From Brevibacillus thermoruber 423 (GTDB lineage: Bacteria; Bacillota; Bacilli; Brevibacillales; Brevibacillaceae), in assembly GCF_000454065.1 (NCBI RefSeq), contig NZ_KE695649.1, forward strand, positions 1-60,613: 60,613 bases of DNA. The letters run 5' to 3'. Shown here piece by piece: positions 20,812-31,739 of the stretch. The notes beneath the pieces were generated by a model, which ran no database searches, had not been told where the DNA came from, and worked only from the letters and a program-made list of their open reading frames with translations. The translations under genes and the position numbers were made by a program. How positions within the stretch are numbered: position 1 is the first letter of the stretch; every line of letters starts with the position of its first letter.

Positions 20812-21996
20812 ATGAACAAGAAGTCTATCCGCGATGTGAACCTGGCAGGAAAGCGCGTTTTCTGCCGCGTCGACTTCAACGTACCGATGCAGGACGGCGT
20901 GATTACCGACGACACGCGTATCCGTGCCGCCCTGCCGACGATTCGGTTCTTGCTGGACGCAGGCGCCAAGGTGATTCTCGCCAGCCATTTCGGCCGTCCG
21001 AAAGGGCAGGTGGTCGAGGAGATGCGCCTCACGCCGGTTGCCGCCCATCTTTCCGCGCTGCTCGGCAAAGAGGTTAAAAAGCTGGACGACTCCGTCGGAC
21101 CGGACGTGGAAGCGGCCGTCTCCAACATGCAGAACGGCGACGTGATCCTCTTGGAAAACGTGCGTTTCCATGCAGGTGAGGAAAAGAACGATCCCGAGTT
21201 GGCACAGCGCTTTGCGCAGTTGGCCGATGTGTTCGTCAACGACGCGTTTGGGGCCGCACACCGTGCCCATGCGTCCACGGCGGGCATCGCCCGGTACATA
21301 CCGGCGGTGGCGGGCCTGTTGATGGAAAAGGAAATCCGCTTCCTGGGCGGCGCCCTGACCCGTCCGGAGCGTCCGTTTACGGCCATTGTCGGCGGCGCAA
21401 AGGTTAAAGATAAAATTGCCGTGATTGAAAACCTGCTGACCAAGGTGGACCATCTGATCATCGGCGGCGGCATGGCCAACACTTTCCTCAAGGCAAAAGG
21501 GTACGGCATCGGCGCCTCCCTCTGCGAGGACGACAAGCTGGATCTGGCCCGCTCGCTGATGGCACAGGCCGAGGAGCGCGGCGTCCAACTGCTGATGCCG
21601 GTGGATGTGGTGGTGGCGGACCGCTTCGCGCCTGACGCACAGAAACAGACCGTCTCCGTCGACGCGATTCCGGACGGATGGATGGCGCTCGATATCGGTC
21701 CGAAAACGGTGGAACTCTTCCGCGGCGTGATCGTCGATTCCCGCACGGTGGTGTGGAACGGGCCGATGGGCGTGTTTGAAATGGACGCGTTCGCCCAGGG
21801 GACGATTGGCGTGGCTCAGGCGATGGCCGCCTGCTCCGGCACGACGATCATCGGCGGCGGCGACTCCGTGGCGGCCGTGGAGAAAGCGGGCGTGGCGGAA
21901 CAGATGACGCACATTTCCACCGGCGGCGGCGCTTCCCTGGAATTCATGGAAGGCAAGGAGCTGCCCGGCGTGGCCGTGCTGCAGGACAACGAATAA
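20812..21996 (+). CDS. pgk: Phosphoglycerate kinase
   Basis: The 394-residue enzyme makes ATP from 1,3-bisphosphoglycerate. Signatures are [16 protein letters not shown] at the N-terminus, [24 protein letters not shown], and the nucleotide-binding [13 protein letters not shown] near the C-terminus. ATG 20812 follows GGGGAGGA; an in-frame start six codons earlier overlaps that ribosome site. The stop overlaps the tpiA ribosome site. Confidence 0.97.
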   Translation: MNKKSIRDVNLAGKRVFCRVDFNVPMQDGVITDDTRIRAALPTIRFLLDAGAKVILASHFGRPKGQVVEEMRLTPVAAHLSALLGKEVKKLDDSVGPDVEAAVSNMQNGDVILLENVRFHAGEEKNDPELAQRFAQLADVFVNDAFGAAHRAHASTAGIARYIPAVAGLLMEKEIRFLGGALTRPERPFTAIVGGAKVKDKIAVIENLLTKVDHLIIGGGMANTFLKAKGYGIGASLCEDDKLDLARSLMAQAEERGVQLLMPVDVVVADRFAPDAQKQTVSVDAIPDGWMALDIGPKTVELFRGVIVDSRTVVWNGPMGVFEMDAFAQGTIGVAQAMAACSGTTIIGGGDSVAAVEKAGVAEQMTHISTGGGASLEFMEGKELPGVAVLQDNE

Positions 21997-22010
21997 GGAG
22001 GGAGATTCCT

Positions 22011-22778
22011 CTGAGAACCCCAATTATCGCTGGAAACTGGAAGATGCACAAAACGATTGCCGAAGCCGTCCGCTTTGTCCAAGAGGCGAAAGCGGGCAGC
22101 GCTGCGGCTGGCGTGGAACAGGTGATTTGCGCGCCGTTTACGGCTCTGGCCGCTCTGGCGGAGGCGCTCAAGGGCACACCGATCGCCCTGGGGGCGCAAA
22201 ACGTTCACTTCGAGGAGCAGGGCGCCTTTACCGGCGAGATCAGCCCGCTGATGCTCAAGGAGATCGGCGTCCGCTACGTCATCATCGGCCACTCGGAACG
22301 GCGCCAGTATTTCAATGAAACGGACGAGACCGTCAATAAAAAGGTGCTGGCCGCCCTGAAGCACGGCCTGAAGCCGATCGTCTGCGTGGGCGAAAGCCTG
22401 GAGCAGCGGGAGGCGGGCGAGACCGCTGCGGTCGTGCGCAGGCAGACTGAAGCGGCGCTGGCCGGCGTGGATGCCGCGCAGATGGCGGACGTGGTGATCG
22501 CCTACGAACCGATCTGGGCGATCGGTACGGGCAAATCGTCCACGGCGGAAGACGCCAACGAGACGATCGCGATCATCCGCGGCGCGATCGCCGAGCGGTT
22601 TGGCCAGGCGGCTGCCCAGACCGTGCGCATCCAGTACGGCGGCAGCGTGAAGCCGGAGAACATCGACAGCTTCATGGCGCAGCCGGACATTGACGGAGCG
22701 CTGGTGGGCGGCGCCAGCCTGACGGCGGAAAGCTACCTGCAGTTGGTGGCCGGAGCCGCCGGACAGCGTCAGTCGTAA
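22011..22778 (+). CDS. tpiA: Triosephosphate isomerase with apparent CTG start
   Basis: The enzyme interconverts dihydroxyacetone phosphate and glyceraldehyde-3-phosphate. The full conserved N-terminus ([14 protein letters not shown], with the active-site Asn and Lys) is encoded only from CTG 22011, which sits eight bases after AAGGAGGG; no ATG, GTG or TTG occurs in frame between that ribosome site and the ATG at 22044, whose use would delete the catalytic lysine. Other signatures are [11 protein letters not shown] (His) and [13 protein letters not shown] (Glu). With CTG as initiator the protein is 255 residues, the normal family length. Confidence 0.95.
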   Translation: MRTPIIAGNWKMHKTIAEAVRFVQEAKAGSAAAGVEQVICAPFTALAALAEALKGTPIALGAQNVHFEEQGAFTGEISPLMLKEIGVRYVIIGHSERRQYFNETDETVNKKVLAALKHGLKPIVCVGESLEQREAGETAAVVRRQTEAALAGVDAAQMADVVIAYEPIWAIGTGKSSTAEDANETIAIIRGAIAERFGQAAAQTVRIQYGGSVKPENIDSFMAQPDIDGALVGGASLTAESYLQLVAGAAGQRQS

Positions 22779-22791
22779 GGAGGGGAGTCAG

Positions 22792-24333
22792 ATGGCACAT
22801 CGACCCAAACCGGTCGCACTCATCATTCTGGACGGCTTTGCGCTGCGGGAGGAAACCTACGGCAATGCCGTGGCGCAGGCCAACAAGCCCAACTTTGACC
22901 GCTATTGGCAGCAGTATCCCCACGCCACGCTGCAGGCGAGCGGACTGGCTGTCGGGCTGCCGGAAGGGCAGATGGGCAACTCCGAAGTCGGCCACCTGAA
23001 CATCGGGGCAGGCCGCGTGGTGTACCAGGATTTGACCCGGATCACCAAAGAGATTCGCGAAGGCGCCTTTTTCGAAAACGAAACGCTGATTGGCGCATTC
23101 CGCCACGCCAAGGAACACGGCAAGCAGGTGCACCTGTTCGGCCTGATTTCCGACGGCGGCGTGCACAGCCACATCGAGCATTTGTACGCGCTCCTGGAGC
23201 TGGCCAAACGGCAGAACGTCGACCGCGTCTTCATCCACGGCTTCCTCGACGGGCGTGACGTGGCCCCGGACAGCGCCGTCGGCTACATCGAGGAACTGCA
23301 GGCCAAAATCGCCGAGATCGGCGTGGGCAGGATTGCCACGGTGCAGGGACGCTACTACGCGATGGACCGCGACAAGCGCTGGGAGCGGATCGAAAAGGCG
23401 TACCGGGCGATGGTGTACGCGGACGCGCCGGCTTACACCGACCCGATTCAGGCGGTCAAGGAATCGTACGAGAAGTCGATCATGGACGAGTTTGTGATGC
23501 CGACGGTGATCGTGGACGAGCAGGGCAAGCCGGTCACCACCATCCAGAGCGGCGATTCCATCATCTTTTTCAACTTCCGGCCGGACCGCGCGATCCAGAT
23601 TTCGCAGGCGTTTACCAACGACGACTTCCGCGGCTTCGACCGGGGTGAAGGGCATCCGCGCAACCTCCACTTCGTCTGCCTGACGCATTTTTCCGAGACG
23701 GTGAACGGCTATGTGGCCTACAAGCCGACCAACCTGGACAACACGCTGGGAGAAGTGCTGGCACAGCACGGATTGAAGCAGCTTCGCATCGCGGAGACGG
23801 AAAAATACCCGCACGTCACCTTCTTTTTCAGCGGCGGGCGGGAGCAGGAGTTTCCCGGCGAGACGCGCATCCTGATTCCGTCGCCGAAAGTGGCCACCTA
23901 CGACCTGAAGCCGGAGATGAGCGCGCCGGAAGTCACCGAGGCGGTGCTGAAAGAGATCGAAGCGGAGCGTTTCGACGCGATCATCCTCAACTTCGCCAAC
24001 TGCGACATGGTGGGTCACTCCGGCAAAATGGAACCGACGATCAAGGCGGTGGAGACCGTGGACGAGTGCCTCGGCAAAGTGGTGGACGCGATTCTCGCCA
24101 AGGGCGGCGCGGCGATCATCACGGCCGACCACGGCAACGCCGACCTGATGCTGGATGAAGCGGGACGTCCGATTACGTCCCACAGCACCTTCCCCGTGCC
24201 GGTGATCGTCACGAAGGAAGGCGTGACACTGCGGGAGGACGGCATTTTGGCCGACCTGTCGCCGACCATGCTGGAGCTTTTGGGCCTGCCGCAGCCGGCG
24301 GAAATGACCGGGAAATCGCTGATTGCCAAGTAA
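22792..24333 (+). CDS. gpmI: 2,3-bisphosphoglycerate-independent phosphoglycerate mutase
   Basis: The 513-residue Mn-dependent enzyme converts 3- to 2-phosphoglycerate. It has the metal-binding [11 protein letters not shown] start, the phosphoserine loop [27 protein letters not shown], and the C-terminal metal site [22 protein letters not shown] provides the ribosome site, 13 bases after tpiA. This enzyme type is usual in endospore formers, where its Mn dependence silences it in spores. Confidence 0.97.
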   Translation: MAHRPKPVALIILDGFALREETYGNAVAQANKPNFDRYWQQYPHATLQASGLAVGLPEGQMGNSEVGHLNIGAGRVVYQDLTRITKEIREGAFFENETLIGAFRHAKEHGKQVHLFGLISDGGVHSHIEHLYALLELAKRQNVDRVFIHGFLDGRDVAPDSAVGYIEELQAKIAEIGVGRIATVQGRYYAMDRDKRWERIEKAYRAMVYADAPAYTDPIQAVKESYEKSIMDEFVMPTVIVDEQGKPVTTIQSGDSIIFFNFRPDRAIQISQAFTNDDFRGFDRGEGHPRNLHFVCLTHFSETVNGYVAYKPTNLDNTLGEVLAQHGLKQLRIAETEKYPHVTFFFSGGREQEFPGETRILIPSPKVATYDLKPEMSAPEVTEAVLKEIEAERFDAIILNFANCDMVGHSGKMEPTIKAVETVDECLGKVVDAILAKGGAAIITADHGNADLMLDEAGRPITSHSTFPVPVIVTKEGVTLREDGILADLSPTMLELLGLPQPAEMTGKSLIAK

Positions 24334-24368
24334 ACGGCAGCGAGTGACGAGCAAGGCGCACCCGCTAG

Positions 24369-25730
<1,362 letters not shown>

Positions 25731-25749
25731 GCGCAGCAGTGGCAAACGC

Positions 25750-25789
25750 AAAAAAGGTGCGTTCCCTGACAGGGAAGGCACCTTTTTTG
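25750..25789. terminator. Bidirectional terminator after eno
   Basis: AAAAAAGGTGC pairs with GCACCTTTTTT, with an inner TTCCCTG/CAGGGAA stem. It serves eno on the plus strand and the small convergent gene on the minus strand. Confidence 0.9.
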
Positions 25790-25794
25790 TTCGC

Positions 25795-25989
25795 TTATCG
25801 CCGCTGTCGATTCTCTTGTTGTTCCATGAGTTTGTCGAGCTTTTGTTCGATGCGCGTGAGACTGTCGCGTTTGTCCGCCTGGCGCTGCAGCAGCTTGCGA
25901 ATAAACAGCGCCAGCGCAACGCCGAACAGGGCAATCAGCGCAAACATGACCAGCAAAAGCAGCAACCCGGGAAAACCCACACTGGACAA
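25795..25989 (-). CDS. Small membrane protein with coiled-coil tail (DUF4083-like)
   Basis: The 64-residue product starts at TTG 25989 with AAAGGAG upstream. One membrane helix (LLLLLVMFALIALFGVALAL) is followed by a basic stretch and an amphipathic tail RIEQKLDKLMEQQ. That layout resembles DUF4083-type membrane micro-proteins common in Bacillales. Its function is unknown. Confidence 0.6.
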   Translation of the reverse strand: MSSVGFPGLLLLLVMFALIALFGVALALFIRKLLQRQADKRDSLTRIEQKLDKLMEQQENRQRR

Positions 25990-26099
25990 AGGGAGAATCT
26001 CCTTTCCGCCTCGCGAATGTGTACCGTTTGTCCTTCATTGTAACGTTTCGGCTGGCGCGTGTCATGCCGTTTTTTTGTGCCGATTTTTCGGCGCCGGGC

Positions 26100-26924
26100 C
26101 TACGCGTGAACCATCTGTCTCGGCTCGGCGACAGCGGTCAACCGGCTTCTGCTGAACGGGATGCACATCGGCGTGCCGTAGAGCGGATCGTGAGTGATCT
26201 GGCACTCCATCTGAAACACGTGGCGGACCATTTCTTCCGTCATGACCTCGTCCGGGCTGCCCTCGGCGTACACGCTCCGGTTGTGCACGGCGACGATGTG
26301 GTGGGCATAGCGGCAGGCCAGATTCAAGTCGTGCAGCACCATGACGATCGTACGCTGTTCCGTCCGGTTCAGCTCGTACAGCAGGTCGAGGATCTCGATT
26401 TGGTGCGCCATGTCCAGGTAGGTGGTCGGTTCGTCCAACAGGATGGTCTCCGTCCCCTGGGCCAGGGTCATGGCGATCCAGGCACGCTGCCGCTGTCCGC
26501 CCGACAGCGAGTCGACGGGATGGTGGGCCAGTTCGGTCAGTTGGGTGGCTGCCAGCGCTTTGGTCACCATCCGTTCGTCTTCCTCCGACCACTGCTGCAG
26601 CCAGCTCTGGTACGGATAGCGCCCCTGCTTGACGAGCTGCAGGACGGTCAAGCCTTCCGGCGCTGTCGGCCCTTGCGGCAGGATCGCCAGCCGCTTGGCC
26701 ACTTCCTTGGTCGACTGCTTGGCGATCGACTCGCCGTCGAGCAGGATCGCCCCCTGTTTGGGCTTCAACAGCCGGGCGAGCGAGCGCAGCAAGGTGGATT
26801 TGCCGCTGCCGTTGCTGCCGATGAAGACCGTGATCTGCCCGCGCGGGATGCGCAGATCGAGCGCTTCGATGATATTCCGTTCTCCGTAGGACAACGTCAA
26901 CTGACGGGTTTCCAAGGCATGCAC
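26100..26924 (-). CDS. Iron-siderophore ABC transporter ATP-binding protein
   Basis: The 274-residue ATPase powers the two permeases encoded upstream. It has Walker [11 protein letters not shown]-loop LAILPQGP, signature [10 protein letters not shown], Walker B TILLDEPT and switch histidine [12 protein letters not shown], as in the FhuC/FecE group. It starts at GTG 26924 after AAAGGAGAG, 20 bases after the second permease gene. The Fur box 2.1 kb upstream should make the operon iron-repressed. Confidence 0.92.
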   Translation of the reverse strand: MHALETRQLTLSYGERNIIEALDLRIPRGQITVFIGSNGSGKSTLLRSLARLLKPKQGAILLDGESIAKQSTKEVAKRLAILPQGPTAPEGLTVLQLVKQGRYPYQSWLQQWSEEDERMVTKALAATQLTELAHHPVDSLSGGQRQRAWIAMTLAQGTETILLDEPTTYLDMAHQIEILDLLYELNRTEQRTIVMVLHDLNLACRYAHHIVAVHNRSVYAEGSPDEVMTEEMVRHVFQMECQITHDPLYGTPMCIPFSRSRLTAVAEPRQMVHA

Positions 26925-26944
26925 GCTGCTTCTCTCCTTTCAGC

Positions 26945-27982
26945 TTACCGGTTTCGGTTTTTGTAGAGCAGGTAGATGAAAAACGGTGCCCCTACCGCCG
27001 AGGTAAAGACGCCGACAGGGATGTCGATCGGGGAAAAGGCCGTTCGCGCAATCAGATCGGCAATCAAGAGGATCAGGCTGCCGACCAGGGCCGAAACCGG
27101 CAGGGCGCCTCCAAACGAGGGGCCAACCAGCATTTTGGCGATGTGCGGCGCCAGCAGGGCGACAAAGCTGATTTCCCCGCCGACGGAGACGGCCGCCCCG
27201 GTTAACGCGGCGCAGATGATCAAAAGCGCAAAGCGGTCGAACTGAACCAGGCTGCCCACGCTCGTCGCCACTTCGTCGCCCAACTGCTGGACGTTGACGC
27301 GGCGGGCGAGCAGCGCAGCCAGCGCGATCAGACCGACAACCCACGGGCCGATCATCTTCACGTCGTTCCAGTCGACGCCGTAGATGCTGCCGGTGAGCCA
27401 CAGGGTGGCCTTGTTCTGCAGGACAAACGGACTGAACAGGATCAGCACCGTGATCACCGCGCTGGCGGCGATTTTGATGCCCACGCCGATGAGCACCAGC
27501 CTCAGCGGCGTCACCCCTTTTTTCCAGGCGAGCGCGTACAGGATGAACGTCGTCAGCGTCGCTCCCAGAAACGCGAAGGGGGGAAGCCATTGAATGCTGG
27601 CCGATTCAAAGTAGAGCAGGAAGGCGACGGCCGCAACCGCAGCGCCTCCCGTTACCCCGAGAATGTCGGGCGCAGCCAGGGGATTGCGGACGATCCCCTG
27701 CAGAATGGCCCCGGCCGCTCCCAGCGCGGCCCCCACCAACAGGGCGATGACGACGCGGGGGAGGCGGAACTGCATTACGATCAGCGCATCCTGCTCCTCT
27801 CCCATCCCCAGAAACGCCTTCAGGACGTTGAGGGGAGAGATGTTCATTTCGCCCATCCCCAGGCTGACTACCGTGACGGCTCCGGTCAGCAGCAGGCAGA
27901 CAGCAGCGTACAGCAGCGTTTTCTTGTGAATGTGAAAGGAAAAGGAGCCTTTCTTGTTGCGCAGCGGCAGATACGACTTCAT
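26945..27982 (-). CDS. FecCD-family siderophore permease
   Basis: This 345-residue protein has about ten membrane helices and the family signatures FRLPRVVIALLVGAALG, GIVRNPLAAPDILGVTGGA and VGGEISFVALLAPHIAKML. It pairs with the permease encoded just upstream to form the channel. Its ATG overlaps the preceding stop (ATGA), so the two subunits are translationally coupled. Confidence 0.92.
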   Translation of the reverse strand: MKSYLPLRNKKGSFSFHIHKKTLLYAAVCLLLTGAVTVVSLGMGEMNISPLNVLKAFLGMGEEQDALIVMQFRLPRVVIALLVGAALGAAGAILQGIVRNPLAAPDILGVTGGAAVAAVAFLLYFESASIQWLPPFAFLGATLTTFILYALAWKKGVTPLRLVLIGVGIKIAASAVITVLILFSPFVLQNKATLWLTGSIYGVDWNDVKMIGPWVVGLIALAALLARRVNVQQLGDEVATSVGSLVQFDRFALLIICAALTGAAVSVGGEISFVALLAPHIAKMLVGPSFGGALPVSALVGSLILLIADLIARTAFSPIDIPVGVFTSAVGAPFFIYLLYKNRNR

Positions 27983-28989
27983 TTCTTCTCCAGCCCCTTT
28001 CTCGCCACGTAGATGAAGAACGGGATGCCGACCAGAGCGGTCATCGCTCCGATGGGCACCTCTGCAGGCTTGGCGATGAAACGGGCGGCGATGTCCGCTG
28101 CGAGCAGGATGGCGGAACCGAGGATGCCGCTGTACAAGAACACCCACCGCGTGTTCAGCCCGACCAGATAGCGGGCGAGGTGCGGCGTGACCAGTCCGAC
28201 AAAGCCAATCGGCCCTGCCACGGCGACCGAACTGCCGGAAAGCAGGACGATCACCACGCCGGTCATGACTTTTACCAGCAGGGTCCGCTGCCCCAGTCCC
28301 TTGGCGACGTCATCGCCCATCAGCAGGGTCTGGATCGGACGGGCGAGCAGGAAGGCTCCCGCCCAGGCCGCCACCATGTACGGAAAGACGGCTTCCAAAA
28401 ACTCCAGCTTGCGTCCCCCCACCGAACCGGACAGCCAGAACAGCACTTCGTCCAGCGCCTTTTCGTTCAGGACGAGCATGCCGTGCCGGGCGGATGCGGC
28501 CAATGCGGTGATGGCTGCGCCGGCCAGCGTCAGCTTTACCGGCGTCAGGCCGTCGCGTCCCAGCGATCCCAGGAGATAGACGACGAGCCCGCTGACCGCC
28601 GCTCCCAAAAAGGAGATCCAGGTAAACGCAGTAAGGGAACTGATGCCGACAAACGTCACCGCAAACACGACGAACAGGGCGGCCCCGGCATTGAGGCCGA
28701 ACAGTTCGACGTCGGCCACCGGGTTTCGCGTCAGCGACTGCAGCAGCGCGCCGGCGATGCCCAGACTGGCTCCGACGGCCAGGGCATTCAGCACCCGCGG
28801 GACGCGAACTTCCTTGATGACGATGTGTTCATTGGAACCGTTGAAGTGCGTGTAGGCGTCGATCGCCGTCTGCCAACTGGTGTCGATGACGCCGAAGACG
28901 AGGCTGGCGTAGCTCAAATATAAAAGAAGGAACAGGCCGATACAGACGCCAGCGATTTTGAGCGGATTGTTGTGCAGTAACGATTTCAT
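27979..28989 (-). CDS. FecCD-family siderophore permease
   Basis: The 336-residue membrane protein has the same family signatures (VRVPRVLNALAVGASLG, LTRNPVADVELFGLNAGA, PIGFVGLVTPHLARYLVG). I prefer ATG 28989 because AAGGATG gives nine-base spacing; the ATG at 28998 overlaps that ribosome site. It is the first gene of the minus-strand operon behind a Fur-box promoter, divergent from the binding-protein gene at 29422. Confidence 0.92.
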   Translation of the reverse strand: MKSLLHNNPLKIAGVCIGLFLLLYLSYASLVFGVIDTSWQTAIDAYTHFNGSNEHIVIKEVRVPRVLNALAVGASLGIAGALLQSLTRNPVADVELFGLNAGAALFVVFAVTFVGISSLTAFTWISFLGAAVSGLVVYLLGSLGRDGLTPVKLTLAGAAITALAASARHGMLVLNEKALDEVLFWLSGSVGGRKLEFLEAVFPYMVAAWAGAFLLARPIQTLLMGDDVAKGLGQRTLLVKVMTGVVIVLLSGSSVAVAGPIGFVGLVTPHLARYLVGLNTRWVFLYSGILGSAILLAADIAARFIAKPAEVPIGAMTALVGIPFFIYVARKGLEKK

Positions 28990-29032
28990 GATCTTCATCC
29001 TTGGGTGACGATTTCTACTCGTTTCACATTCC

Positions 29033-29084
29033 AGTGTAGTTCTTGCAGGAGTGCATTGTCAATGATTTTGAGATTCATTATCAC
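29033..29084 (-). promoter_or_regulatory. Fur box and promoter of the siderophore permease operon
   Basis: On the minus strand TTGACA (29063-29058) and TACACT (29038-29033) are 19 bases apart. The sequence TGAGATTCATTATCA (29070-29084 as read on plus), a 7-1-7 Fur-type half-site pair, lies immediately upstream of the -35. Iron-bound Fur should block polymerase here. The remaining 230 bases to the next Fur box hold no gene I can support. Confidence 0.7.
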
Positions 29085-29315
29085 CGTTCGTGTGGGAAAA
29101 AAGTCAGTGTGTATATATAGGAAAGGAGACATTCGGCACAGCAGCCGGCAGTCGGCCGCTCAGGCGGCAGCGGAAAGCGGAATTTCACGTCTGGCCTGAG
29201 GCGAGCAGTCGGGAGAAAGCGTGGACGAGCAATCGCCGGGAAAACCGGAAAGCGGTGAAGGTCACAAGGCGTTCAGGGCGGACGATGCGATCGGAAACAG
29301 GCACAAACATGATGG

Positions 29316-29400
29316 TGAGATTCATTATCATTTTCCTGTTGACTTCGTCCGACCGTGGTAGTAGGATATTGGGTGTAAATGATTTTAATTCTCATTATCA
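29316..29400 (+). promoter_or_regulatory. Two Fur-type boxes flanking the binding-protein promoter
   Basis: TGAGATTCATTATCA at 29316-29330 is identical to the box at 29070. TTGACT (29339) and TAGGAT (29362) with 17-base spacing form a promoter. A second Fur-like site, TTAATTCTCATTATCA, lies at 29385-29400, downstream of the -10. The promoter is thus bracketed by iron-responsive sites. Confidence 0.7.
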
Positions 29401-29421
29401 TCATGGAAGGGAGTCAATTGC

Positions 29422-30426
29422 ATGTTTTCTCGTACATACCGAACGGTACGCGGCAAAGCGTTTTTTGCCCTGCTGATGGCCCTCCTGCTGATCGTCACCG
29501 GCTGCGGCGGCGGACAGCAGGCAGCTGACCAAAAGCCGGCTGACCAAAAGCCGGCCGAACAGGCAGCAGGCAGCTCCGATCAATCCTACACCGTGAAACA
29601 CGCGATGGGGGAAACCACGATCAAAGGCACCCCGCAGCGCGTAGTCGTCCTCACCTCGCAGGGGGTGGAAACGCTGGTGGCCCTGGGTGTTAAACCTGTG
29701 GGTGCGGTCGGTTCCTGGACTGACCCAACCACCTTTTACGATTTCGTAAAACCGCAGCTCGAGGGCACCAAAACGGTTGGTACCGAGTCCCAGCCGAACC
29801 TGGAAGCGATCGCGGCGCTGAAGCCGGACCTGATCCTCGGCATGAAGTTCCGCCACGAAAAGATTTACCAGCAGCTGACTGCCATCGCGCCGACCGTCTT
29901 CGTGGAAGAACCGCGCGGCGACTGGAAAGAAAACTTCATGCTGTACGCGGAAGCGCTCAACAAGAAAGCGGAAGGCGAAAAAGTGCTGGCCGATTGGAAC
30001 AAGCGCATCGAAGAGTTCAAGGCGAAAGTGGGCGACAAGGCGAAGACCAAAGTCTCTCTCGTTCGCTTCATGCCCGGCCGTGTACGCATCTACTACAACG
30101 ACACGTTCGCCGGCACGATCCTGAAAGACCTGGGCGTAGCCCGTCCGGAAGCGCAAAACAAAGAGGAATTCGCCGCCGAAGTGACCAAAGAGCGGATTCC
30201 GGAAATGGACGGCGACATCATGTTCTACTTCTCCTACGAGACGGGAGACGGCGAAGCGACCAAGCTGGAAAAAGAGTGGACCAACGATCCGCTGTGGAAA
30301 AACCTGAACGTGGTGAAAAACAACAAGGCGTTCAAGGTGGACGACACGATTTGGAACACCTCTGGCGGCGTAATCTGCGCCAACAAAGTGGTGGACGAAC
30401 TGGAGAAATACCTGCTCCAACAGTAA
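29422..30426 (+). CDS. Iron-siderophore ABC transporter substrate-binding lipoprotein
   Basis: The 334-residue protein has a lipoprotein signal (LLIVTGCGGG) and a linker with the repeat DQKPADQKPAEQ. A FhuD/FecB-type binding domain follows (TIKGTPQRVVVLTSQGVETL, then PNLEAIAALKPDLILG). It should capture a ferric siderophore outside the membrane and pass it to the divergently encoded permease-ATPase complex. The ribosome site is GAAGGGAG. Confidence 0.92.
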   Translation: MFSRTYRTVRGKAFFALLMALLLIVTGCGGGQQAADQKPADQKPAEQAAGSSDQSYTVKHAMGETTIKGTPQRVVVLTSQGVETLVALGVKPVGAVGSWTDPTTFYDFVKPQLEGTKTVGTESQPNLEAIAALKPDLILGMKFRHEKIYQQLTAIAPTVFVEEPRGDWKENFMLYAEALNKKAEGEKVLADWNKRIEEFKAKVGDKAKTKVSLVRFMPGRVRIYYNDTFAGTILKDLGVARPEAQNKEEFAAEVTKERIPEMDGDIMFYFSYETGDGEATKLEKEWTNDPLWKNLNVVKNNKAFKVDDTIWNTSGGVICANKVVDELEKYLLQQ

Positions 30427-30446
30427 AAACAGCATGTGAGGTACGG

Positions 30447-30476
30447 CATGCTGCCGGAAATGATTCCGGCAGCATG
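30447..30476 (+). terminator. Hairpin terminator after the binding-protein gene
   Basis: CATGCTGCCGGAA pairs perfectly with TTCCGGCAGCATG around a four-base loop. The downstream sequence is only modestly T-rich. Confidence 0.65.
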
Positions 30477-30611
30477 TTGCTTCATTGTGTGGTCGGCCTT
30501 CCCCTTCCCCATATGCGAAAGGAAAGACGCCGACGTGATTCATGCCCTATGCGAAGAAACGATGCATGATCAATCGTTGGACAGTTTTGTCAAATTATGC
30601 TATTGATTTTT

Positions 30612-30628
30612 CAATATTGATAATATTG
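30612..30628 (+). promoter_or_regulatory. Inverted repeat upstream of futA
   Basis: CAATATT and AATATTG form a perfect 7-3-7 inverted repeat just before the GGGGGG ribosome site of futA. It resembles an operator, possibly a diverged Fur or Fur-family site; identity is unproven. Confidence 0.4.
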
Positions 30629-30639
30629 GGGGGATAATC

Positions 30640-31737
30640 ATGATACGTCGAATATTCGTCTTTGTTCTACTCACCGTTTTCGCCGCTATGACCGCCGCCT
30701 GCGGCGGGACAACCCCAACCACACAGACGGACGGGCCTACATCAAACACGGCGGGAACGGAACAGCCCAAGGCTTCTGCATCGCCGGGTGAAGTCAACAT
30801 TTTTACCGCGCGGCATTACGAGGTCGACGACAAGCTTTACGCCACATTCACCGAGCAAACCGGAATCAAGGTCAATGTAGTCAAAGGCACCGCGGAAGAA
30901 TTGATCGAGCGTCTGAAGCGTGAAGGTGCGAGCACGAGCGCGGACCTGTTCATCACGGTGGACGGAGGCGTGCTGAACAAGGCCAAGGAAGCCGACGTGC
31001 TCCAACCGTTGCAATCTGACGTTGTGAATCAAAACGTTCCCGAAAAACTCCGCGACAAGGAGAACTACTGGGTCGGATTGTCCACGCGGGCGCGCGTGAT
31101 CGTCTATCATCCGGATCGGGTCAAACCCGAAGAATTATCCACTTACGAGGATTTGGTGAACGAAAAATGGAAGGGCCGCATTCTGGTTCGTTCCTCGAAC
31201 AACTTGTATAACCAGTCTCTGCTCGCTTCTCTCATTGAGCTGAACGGCGAGGAAGCGGCGGAACAATGGGCGAAAGGCATTGTGGCCAACATGGCCCGTC
31301 CACCGGAAGGCAGCGACCGGGATCAGGCCAAGGCGGTCGTTGCAGGCATCGGCGATATCGCCATCATGAACACGTACTATGTCGGGCTGCTCATCAACTC
31401 CAAGGATCCGGAAGAAGCCAAGGTCGGCAAGACGATTCGCGTCTTCTTCCCGAACCAGCAAACGACCGGAACGCACGTCAACATCAGCGGCATCGGACTG
31501 ACCAAGCACAGCAAAAACAAGGAAAATGCGATCAAACTGGTCGAATACCTGACCGGTCCGGAAGCGCAGAAGATAGCGTCCGAAGAGAACTTTGAATACC
31601 CGGTAAATCCGCAGGCCGAAAAGGCGGATCTGCTGAAATCGTGGGGCGATTTCAAAATGCAGGAGATCGATTTTGCGGCGCTCGGCCGGAACAATCCGAA
31701 AGCGGTCCAGATTTTTGATAAAGCGGGCTGGAAGTAA
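30640..31737 (+). CDS. futA: Ferric-iron ABC transporter substrate-binding lipoprotein (FutA/FbpA type)
   Basis: The 365-residue protein has a lipoprotein signal (MTAACGG) and a threonine-rich linker. A class of iron-binding domain follows with VNIFTARHYEVDDKLYATF, FITVDGGVLNKAKEADVLQ and GIGDIAIMNTYYVG; the paired tyrosines are typical of Fe3+ coordination in FutA/FbpA proteins. It starts the importer operon; futB begins three bases after its stop. Confidence 0.9.
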   Translation: MIRRIFVFVLLTVFAAMTAACGGTTPTTQTDGPTSNTAGTEQPKASASPGEVNIFTARHYEVDDKLYATFTEQTGIKVNVVKGTAEELIERLKREGASTSADLFITVDGGVLNKAKEADVLQPLQSDVVNQNVPEKLRDKENYWVGLSTRARVIVYHPDRVKPEELSTYEDLVNEKWKGRILVRSSNNLYNQSLLASLIELNGEEAAEQWAKGIVANMARPPEGSDRDQAKAVVAGIGDIAIMNTYYVGLLINSKDPEEAKVGKTIRVFFPNQQTTGTHVNISGIGLTKHSKNKENAIKLVEYLTGPEAQKIASEENFEYPVNPQAEKADLLKSWGDFKMQEIDFAALGRNNPKAVQIFDKAGWK

Positions 31738-31739
31738 GC

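Noticed and set aside
29560..29620. Repeat DQKPADQKPAEQ as a possible recombination repeat
   Set aside because: It is a short in-frame low-complexity linker typical of lipoproteins between the anchor and the binding domain.
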